From positions 1 through 6,130 of the forward strand of contig CALQRR010000110.1 of NCBI GenBank assembly GCA_943333015.1: a DNA stretch of 6,130 bases. The letters are read 5' to 3'. Source of the stretch: Chitinophaga pinensis. GTDB taxonomy: Bacteria; Bacteroidota; Bacteroidia; M30B66. Below the pieces are notes generated by a model. It did no database searches, was not told the DNA's origin, and was given only the letters and a program-made list of their open reading frames with translations. A program made the translations under genes and the position numbers. Shown in pieces: positions 1 through 4,542 of this stretch; the stretch's first letter is position 1, and every line of letters begins with the position of its first letter.

Positions 1-1
1 G

Positions 2-31
2 AATTGCCACGGTCAAATGGTGGAGCAATAA
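2..31 (+). CDS. 3' end of an upstream gene (partial)
   Basis: Reading from base 2 gives nine codons (NCHGQMVEQ) followed by TAA at 29-31. The stop lies three bases before the ATG of the next gene, the tight spacing typical of an operon. The fragment is too short to identify a family. In many Bacteroidota a D-aminoacyl-tRNA deacylase gene precedes a MazG-like gene, but nothing in these nine residues tests that. Frame 1 is also open across this stretch until about base 100, so even the frame is an inference from the spacing. Confidence 0.3.
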   Translation, partial: NCHGQMVEQ

Positions 32-34
32 GCG

Positions 35-379
35 ATGGAACTTTCGGAGCTCCAGCAAACAGTCGACAACTGGATCAAAGAACATGGCGTTCGTTATTTT
101 AACGAGCTAACCAATACCGCAATTCTGATGGAAGAAGTGGGCGAATTGGCCCGCATCATGTCCCGAAAGTATGGTGAGCAATCTTTTAAGGCAGGTGAAG
201 ATGCGTCTTCGCTTGCCGATGAAATGGCTGATGTATTGTTTGTGCTCACCTGCATGGCCAATCAAACTGGTGTGGATCTTACCGTAGCCATGGAGCGCAA
301 TCTAGAGAAGAAAACGCGTCGCGACAAAGACCGTCACCACAACAATCCGCGTTTGCAGGAGGGTGGATCCGAATCATAG
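35..379 (+). CDS. MazG-like nucleotide pyrophosphohydrolase
   Basis: This 114-residue protein has the all-alpha NTP pyrophosphohydrolase (MazG/dUTPase-like) signature. The family hydrolyses nucleoside triphosphates, often non-canonical ones, to the monophosphate and pyrophosphate in the cytoplasm, using Mg2+ held by acidic side chains. The metal-binding residues are visible: EEVGE at 33-37 on one helix, and E63 with D66 in DEMAD on the next. The length fits the compact single-domain type rather than the duplicated MazG of E. coli (about 260 residues). The tail from about 92 is basic then polar (KKTRRDKDRHH) and is probably flexible. The purine-rich GGTGGAG at 19-25 lies at ribosome-binding distance from the chosen ATG. 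The gene appears to follow an upstream gene by 3 bp, and its stop end overlaps the convergent comF by 6 bp. The true substrate cannot be read from the sequence. Confidence 0.9.
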   Translation: MELSELQQTVDNWIKEHGVRYFNELTNTAILMEEVGELARIMSRKYGEQSFKAGEDASSLADEMADVLFVLTCMANQTGVDLTVAMERNLEKKTRRDKDRHHNNPRLQEGGSES

Positions 380-1054
380 CGGGGCAGCAATACACGCAAC
401 ACTGATTTCTTTCACACCTGCCGTGATAAGTTTTACGGCGCAGGATTCGAGTGTCGCTCCGGTGGTGATTACATCGTCAATGAGGAGAATGCGTTTGTCA
501 CGAATGCGTTCCGGATCGGGAACGGTGAAGATGCTTTCAACATTCTCCCAACGCGCAAACCGCGATCTTCGTGTTTGAGTACCGGTGTTAATATCCCGGA
601 TCAATGTGTCCTCACTTAGACGTGCAGGTAATATTTCTTGTAATCCTTCCCCAAAAACACCGCTTTGGTTATACCCTCGAATGCGAAGTTTTTCGGGATG
701 CAGCGGAACCGGAATAATCAAGTCGGCTTCCTGAAAACAGGGCGTTTCCATCAGCTCTCGTGCATAAATCCGTCCAATTTCACGCCCAATGTCAGGGGCA
801 TTGCGGTATTTGAGTTCATGCAGTAGTTTTTGAACACCGCCTTCTTTTCGAAAGATAAAACATGCGGCTGCCGATCGAAAAGGTACCCTTCCCCAGAAAA
901 CACGTTCCAAGGGATTACCGGGTTGAAGGTGATAGCCTGTTCGGGGAAGTTGGTGTTTGCATCGAAAACAAATTACCCGCTCGTTTTGAAAAAGGGAGGA
1001 GTTGCAGGAGGGGCAGAGTCTAGGAAAAAATAAATGAAGTAATTCATTAAACAT
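374..1054 (-). CDS. comF: ComF family protein (phosphoribosyltransferase fold)
   Basis: This 226-residue protein matches the ComF/GntX family from end to end, at about its usual length. The N-terminus holds a four-cysteine zinc-ribbon-like site (C14, C17, C29, C32). It is followed by the family blocks LLHELKYR (77-84), IPVPLHPEKLRIRGYNQS (114-131) and QTRRSRFARWENV (160-172). A type I phosphoribosyltransferase PRPP loop, ILLIDDVITTGAT, lies at 189-201 with both acidic residues (D193, D194) and the TTGAT turn intact. ComF proteins are needed for natural DNA uptake in several bacteria, where they act in the cytoplasm with the single-strand import machinery. In Bacteroidota the role is mostly untested, and a metabolic phosphoribosyltransferase activity is not excluded. 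The gene reads toward the MazG-like gene; its TGA (374-376) lies within the last codons of that gene. A TAAATTTG element 28 bp upstream of the ATG is a plausible promoter. Confidence 0.93.
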   Translation of the reverse strand: MFNELLHLFFPRLCPSCNSSLFQNERVICFRCKHQLPRTGYHLQPGNPLERVFWGRVPFRSAAACFIFRKEGGVQKLLHELKYRNAPDIGREIGRIYARELMETPCFQEADLIIPVPLHPEKLRIRGYNQSGVFGEGLQEILPARLSEDTLIRDINTGTQTRRSRFARWENVESIFTVPDPERIRDKRILLIDDVITTGATLESCAVKLITAGVKEISVACIAAPL

Positions 1055-1082
1055 AAATGAGATTTTAAATAATAACGATGTT

Positions 1083-1090
1083 CAAATTTA
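1083..1090 (-). promoter_or_regulatory. Candidate -7 promoter element for comF
   Basis: On the minus strand these bases read TAAATTTG, a full match to the Bacteroidota sigma-A -7 consensus TAnnTTTG. The element ends 28 bp before the comF ATG, leaving a leader of about 20 bases. No TTG/TTTG is present at the usual -33 distance, so the call rests on the -7 match and its position. Confidence 0.4.
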
Positions 1091-1133
1091 TCTGAAAACA
1101 CGTATTGTATCCCTCTCAGGATGCAAAAAAAAA

Positions 1134-1141
1134 TATCTTTG
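1134..1141 (+). promoter_or_regulatory. -7 promoter element for the coiled-coil gene
   Basis: TATCTTTG matches the Bacteroidota -7 consensus TAnnTTTG exactly and follows a run of A residues. Transcription would begin near 1147, giving a leader of about 25 bases before the ATG at 1172. A TTG at 1105-1107 is 26 bp upstream, wider than the usual spacing to a -33 element. If this promoter is used, the ATG at 1121 lies upstream of the transcript and cannot be the start codon. Confidence 0.6.
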
Positions 1142-1171
1142 CAAGGCTATATAAATCTAACATGCTATCGT

Positions 1172-2137
1172 ATGGAGAATAACTCCCCGAAAGGCGAGCA
1201 ATCGGAAGAAAAAGAGAACAAGAAAGGCGCACTGCTAATCATTCTCCTTGTCATTACTGCATTATTGGCAGTATTATCGGGTTACTTGTTTTACCAAGTT
1301 GGTGAATTGAAGAAAGAAGCAGAAGTGCTCAAGACTCAAAAAGTGGACGCCGAAAAAGACACGGATGAATACCGTGCTCAGTTGCAACTTCTTACTGCTA
1401 AATACGATAGCCTAATGCAGGCCCATGAAGGTCTCCGTGCGGAACTAGAAGTGGAGCGTCAAAAAGTGATCACCCTTCTTGCCGACTATGAAGCATTGAA
1501 ACGCAGTGGCGGAAATCTCAATAGTCCGGGCGGTGTGTCCATGCGTCAGCGAATGGAAGAACTTCAGCAGACATATGACGAAAGTGAATCGGTGATTCTT
1601 GAGCTCAAGGCAAAGAATCAGGAGTTGACAAATGAAAACTTCCGTTCTAAAAAACAATTGGAAGAGACCTCTGAGCAAAACAGCAAACTCACTTCCGAAA
1701 ACAGTAAGCTCAATAAAACGGTAGAGATAGCGAAGCGACTTAAGACATACGAAGTCTATGCCGATGCTGTGCGTGTTTCTGGCGGAGGATCGAAAGAAAA
1801 GCAAACCGACAAAGCGAAAAAAGCAGATCGTATTCGTGTGTGCTTTACAGTGCTCGACAATCAACTTGCCGACAAACAGGAGAAGTTGCTGTATGCTGTG
1901 ATTAAAGGCCCTGATAAGAAGGTTTTTGTTGAAGGAGATAAATCTAAGATTACCCTACTCAACGGCGATGAAATTCCATACAGCGTGAAGAAAGAAGTTT
2001 TTTACGATAACAAAGTGATGCAGCTGTGTCTGAACTGGGAAGTAAAACAAACCGGTGGACTGATCGCTGGCAAGTATCTAGTGGAGATTTATTCTGACGG
2101 TGTTCAGATTGGAGCAACAGATTTCACGTTGAAATAA
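1172..2137 (+). CDS. Membrane-anchored coiled-coil protein of unknown function
   Basis: I do not recognise a named family. With the start at 1172 the protein has 321 residues. It begins with a polar, charged segment (1-18) and one strongly hydrophobic stretch (about 19-41) that reads as a membrane anchor. Two coiled-coil stretches follow (about 44-111 and 124-190), rich in E, K, Q and L and separated by a Gly/Pro/Ser break at 112-123. The C-terminal part (about 191-321) looks beta-rich, with alternating hydrophobic strands such as RIRVCFTVLD and KYLVEIYS, and probably folds as a compact sandwich. The likely topology is a short cytoplasmic N-terminus with the coil and C-terminal domain in the periplasm; this is inferred. 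The frame is open from an ATG at 1121, but the promoter at 1134-1141 would lie inside that longer version, and its extra 17 residues show no domain feature. The gene appears monocistronic and is followed by a strong hairpin. Confidence 0.85.
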   Translation: MENNSPKGEQSEEKENKKGALLIILLVITALLAVLSGYLFYQVGELKKEAEVLKTQKVDAEKDTDEYRAQLQLLTAKYDSLMQAHEGLRAELEVERQKVITLLADYEALKRSGGNLNSPGGVSMRQRMEELQQTYDESESVILELKAKNQELTNENFRSKKQLEETSEQNSKLTSENSKLNKTVEIAKRLKTYEVYADAVRVSGGGSKEKQTDKAKKADRIRVCFTVLDNQLADKQEKLLYAVIKGPDKKVFVEGDKSKITLLNGDEIPYSVKKEVFYDNKVMQLCLNWEVKQTGGLIAGKYLVEIYSDGVQIGATDFTLK

Positions 2138-2154
2138 TCGCCAATCGCCCCAAA

Positions 2155-2196
2155 AAAGAAAGCCGGCACAGATTCATTCTGGTGCCGGCTTTCTTT
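2155..2196. terminator. Bidirectional rho-independent terminator
   Basis: AAAGAAAGCCGGCAC (2155-2169) pairs perfectly with GTGCCGGCTTTCTTT (2182-2196), making a 15-bp stem with a GC-rich core and a 12-base loop. The outer stem supplies a T-rich 3' tract on the plus strand (TTTCTTT). The run of A at 2152-2157 supplies one on the minus strand. It lies between the stop codons of the convergent coiled-coil and response-regulator genes and can serve both. Confidence 0.88.
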
Positions 2197-2208
2197 ATGA
2201 TGGGTGCG

Positions 2209-2598
2209 TTAGGAAAATAGTTCTTCTATTTTTTCGCGTGTAAGCGGTTTAGGAATGAAGGCCAGAACAAACGGATTGCTTCGTGCTTTTTCGAGATCCA
2301 CGGGATCGATGGTAGAGGAGAGCATCACAATTCGGCACTGTTGCCGAACTTGGAGCGGGAGTTCTGTAAATGCCTCTAAAAATTCGAAGCCATCGAGATC
2401 AGGCATTCGGATATCAAGAAAAATGAGGTTGGGTAAAAAACCTCGTGATACGCCTTCTGTCAAATAGTGTAACGCATCTTTTGCAGAAGGTTGTGAGATG
2501 ATTTCCTCCGACAATCCGCTTTGTTGAATGACGCGTGTATTGATAAAGATATCGATTGGGTTGTCCTCTACAATCAGGACAGAATCAACGCTTTTCAT
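2209..2598 (-). CDS. Single-domain (CheY-like) response regulator
   Basis: The 129 residues form one receiver domain and nothing else. The acidic pocket (E11, D12), the phospho-acceptor D62 in FLDIRMPDLDG, the switch hydroxyl position (S94/S95 in VMLSST) and the conserved lysine K117 followed by P118 are all present. It should therefore accept phosphate from a histidine kinase. There is no DNA-binding, enzymatic or other output domain, so its effect must come from protein-protein contact or from passing phosphate onward. Its ATG overlaps the stop of the upstream kinase gene by four bases, pointing to coupled translation and to the kinase as its partner. The C-terminal helix is complete, and the stop is 12 bp from the terminator hairpin. 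The output target cannot be inferred from this window. Confidence 0.94.
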   Translation of the reverse strand: MKSVDSVLIVEDNPIDIFINTRVIQQSGLSEEIISQPSAKDALHYLTEGVSRGFLPNLIFLDIRMPDLDGFEFLEAFTELPLQVRQQCRIVMLSSTIDPVDLEKARSNPFVLAFIPKPLTREKIEELFS

Positions 2599-3755
2599 AG
2601 TTCGCCGGATTTTCTGTTCAACTGATGAATCAAGGGAAGTGTTATGGTAAATATGCTGCCTTCATTTACCTGAGATTTTACTTCTATCATGCCGTTGAGT
2701 TTCTTCACGGTCTCCTTCACAATATACAAGCCCAAACCAGAACCTGCGCTTGTGTCTGAAGTCCTGTAAAACATCTCGAATATCTTTCCGAGGTGTTTTT
2801 CATTGATCCCTTGGCCGTTGTCGCTTACCGTTATTTCTACGACTTGCCCTTTGAGCAGAACACCAATCTGCACCTCTGGTTTTCTAGCCGGATGCCTGTA
2901 GCGGATTGCATTGGCCAACAGGTTATTCAAGATGATCTGTAAGCGATTTCGGTCACTTAAAAACACATATTCGTCCAAGAGGTGAATCTGTTCGGCTACT
3001 TTAAAATCGCCTGTTTCAAGGTATCTGAGATTGCTGCTAATATCATTCACCAGTGCTTGTAAACTGACCGGTTCAAAATTTATTTCAGTTCTATTATTAC
3101 GCGAGTAGGCAACAATATCGCGTATGGTATTGTCGAGTTTTAGAATGCTTTCTTCCATCAGCGATACCAAATGAATGGTGCCAGCCTCTTTTACTTCTTC
3201 GCGCATAAGGTTCAATAAACCCAATACGGATGTCAGTGGAGAACGCAGGTCATGAGAAGCAGAGTATACAAACCGATCGAGTTCGAAATTGATTTTCTCA
3301 AGCTCTTTATTTTTTTCCTGAAGCTGTGTCAAATTATCCAATTCTTCCACCGGATCGAGTTGCACAGGCATTGCCATAAGAACTTTTACCTGGTGGCGCT
3401 TAATAAATGCACCGATGATTTGAGGAAGTTGGTGGGTTTCTCTCGAATGCACCAATAAATCGGCCCCTTGAGTAACGGCTGAAGTAGTGCTTTCTTCATC
3501 TGAAATAAGAATGAAAATGGACTCCTGCGATTGTTGACGAAGTTGTCGTGCACATTCCTGCCAACTCATATAAGTGGGATTGCCTGCATAAACAGCAATG
3601 CGAATTCCACTTTCAATTTGATGATTGAGCTGGAGATTACTATTGACAATGCTTAGTCGAAATGCGCCATTCAATGGGATGAATGCTTGTTTCAGCTGTT
3701 CGACACCCGTTGATTCTTCTTCCGGGATAATCAAATGTAAAGGGTAAGACTGCAT
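2595..3755 (-). CDS. Sensor histidine kinase with N-terminal pseudo-receiver
   Basis: In this 386-residue cytoplasmic kinase I see no membrane segment or signal peptide. Residues about 5-125 follow the alternating strand/helix pattern of a receiver domain but lack the phospho-acceptor Asp and the conserved Lys. A short coiled-coil linker (about 137-160) leads to a HisKA dimerisation domain with the phospho-acceptor H168 in SASHDLRSPL. The HATPase_c domain has its N-box (ILNNLLANAIRY, 275-286), G1 box (DNGQG, 312-316), F-box (IFEMFYR, 325-331) and G2 box (GSGLGLYIV, 338-346). It should autophosphorylate on H168 and pass phosphate to the receiver protein encoded immediately downstream, whose ATG overlaps its stop by four bases. 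The first residues (LHLIIPEEE) make the first strand of the receiver-like fold, which supports the start at 3755. The stimulus is unknown; the pseudo-receiver may sense it or bind a partner. No strong ribosome-binding site precedes the ATG. Confidence 0.93.
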   Translation of the reverse strand: MQSYPLHLIIPEEESTGVEQLKQAFIPLNGAFRLSIVNSNLQLNHQIESGIRIAVYAGNPTYMSWQECARQLRQQSQESIFILISDEESTTSAVTQGADLLVHSRETHQLPQIIGAFIKRHQVKVLMAMPVQLDPVEELDNLTQLQEKNKELEKINFELDRFVYSASHDLRSPLTSVLGLLNLMREEVKEAGTIHLVSLMEESILKLDNTIRDIVAYSRNNRTEINFEPVSLQALVNDISSNLRYLETGDFKVAEQIHLLDEYVFLSDRNRLQIILNNLLANAIRYRHPARKPEVQIGVLLKGQVVEITVSDNGQGINEKHLGKIFEMFYRTSDTSAGSGLGLYIVKETVKKLNGMIEVKSQVNEGSIFTITLPLIHQLNRKSGEL

Positions 3756-3855
3756 GATGGTTTCGTCTATTACGAATTAACACTTTTTCCTTGGAATGCG
3801 AACACCCCTGCTTCCTTTCCGTATTTGAATCTTCCCTGATTCCTTACATCAGTCT

Positions 3856-3877
3856 ATACTCAATAATACTCAGTATT
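3856..3877. repeat. Short direct repeat and palindrome in a divergent intergenic region
   Basis: ATACTCA occurs at 3856-3862 and again at 3866-3872, a period of 10 bp or about one helical turn. The second copy overlaps the odd-centred palindrome AATACT-C-AGTATT (3865-3877). The site lies in the 263-bp gap (3756-4018) between the divergent kinase and sorting-domain genes, about 100 bp from the kinase start and 140 bp from the other. This is the layout expected of an operator, but the AT-rich setting makes chance likely. The same gap also has a GATTGAG doublet (3988-3994, 3997-4003) and two ACAGGTA copies (3978-3984, 4010-4016) just before 4019. No full TAnnTTTG promoter is visible in the gap on either strand; the nearest on the plus strand is TATTTCTG at 3874-3881, with one mismatch. 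Confidence 0.3.
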
Positions 3878-4018
3878 TCTGTGCAATGTATAGATTATGA
3901 GACAGATGATTGTAAAATAATGAGAATGAATCCGAATTACTTACAGATGCAAGAAACTGCTGCTTGCTTCTACTAGAACAGGTAACTGATTGAGGCGATT
4001 GAGAGTATTACAGGTACT

Positions 4019-4531
4019 ATGAGATCGAACTCAACATTTGCCCAATTCAGCATCAGACGGTTACTCCTGAAAGGGAGTTTTTTAGGGGTGTGTTTGCTGA
4101 TGCATGCAAATGAACTGAGTGCACAGCAACTACCCGCAACACCCTTAAATGGTACAAAACGGTATCGTATCACAGCGTATAAACTGGCAAATGCTTCTAC
4201 CAGCAGCTTGTCGAACATTGCCGAAGCCAATCCAAAACCAACGATGTATATCCCGAGTGCATTTACGCCCAACGGGGATGGCATTAATGATTATTTCGGA
4301 GTGAAGGCAGAAGGAATCAAGCAGTTTAAGCTGCAGATTTTTAATCGGTGGGGCGAAATGGTTTTCGAATCGAGTGACATGCTTACTCAATGGGATGGCA
4401 CCTATTTGGGCGAAAAAATCACCAGTACAGATGTGTATGTATATCAGGTGAAAGCAATTGGAATAAATGACAAGCCGCTGCCCGAGGAAAAAGGTCGTGT
4501 AACGCTTGTTGCAGAAGGAATGATTGATTAA
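4019..4531 (+). CDS. Small secreted protein with type B T9SS sorting domain (CHU_C)
   Basis: The 170 residues begin with a signal peptide: basic SIRR, a hydrophobic stretch, and likely cleavage after LSA at 35. A linker of about 40 residues with no recognisable fold follows. The rest (about 76-167) is a gliding-motility-associated C-terminal domain, the type B sorting signal of the type IX secretion system. Its family blocks are in order: YIPSAFTPNGDGIND (77-91), IFNRWGEMVFE (107-117), WDGTYLG (125-131), DVYVYQVKA (138-146) and GRVTLVAEG (159-167). The domain normally ends much larger surface or secreted proteins and directs them from the periplasm through the T9SS outer-membrane channel. Here almost no cargo precedes it. 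The gene starts a two-gene unit with the PKD-repeat protein 11 bp downstream, so it may help that protein reach or stay on the surface; this is inference. A decayed remnant of a longer protein is an alternative, though its intact signal peptide and frame argue against this. Confidence 0.9.
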   Translation: MRSNSTFAQFSIRRLLLKGSFLGVCLLMHANELSAQQLPATPLNGTKRYRITAYKLANASTSSLSNIAEANPKPTMYIPSAFTPNGDGINDYFGVKAEGIKQFKLQIFNRWGEMVFESSDMLTQWDGTYLGEKITSTDVYVYQVKAIGINDKPLPEEKGRVTLVAEGMID

Positions 4532-4542
4532 TAGTATTGGAT

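Noticed and set aside
1445..1864. 139-codon minus-strand frame opposite the coiled-coil gene
   Set aside because: It is a shadow of the coiled-coil codons. The translation is rich in F, L, C and R, as expected from the reverse of E/K/Q-rich coding sequence, and there is no promoter or family feature.
3732..3739. TACATTTG on the minus strand, an exact TAnnTTTG match
   Set aside because: It lies inside the kinase coding sequence, 17-24 bases after the ATG. The residues it encodes belong to the first strand of the receiver-like domain, so moving the start downstream would break that fold. A chance match is more likely.
3791..3976. 61-codon plus-strand reading frame in the intergenic gap
   Set aside because: The translation is low in complexity, rich in I, S, Y and C, and has no domain, signal peptide or clear ribosome-binding site. 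It lies in AT-rich DNA where such frames arise by chance.
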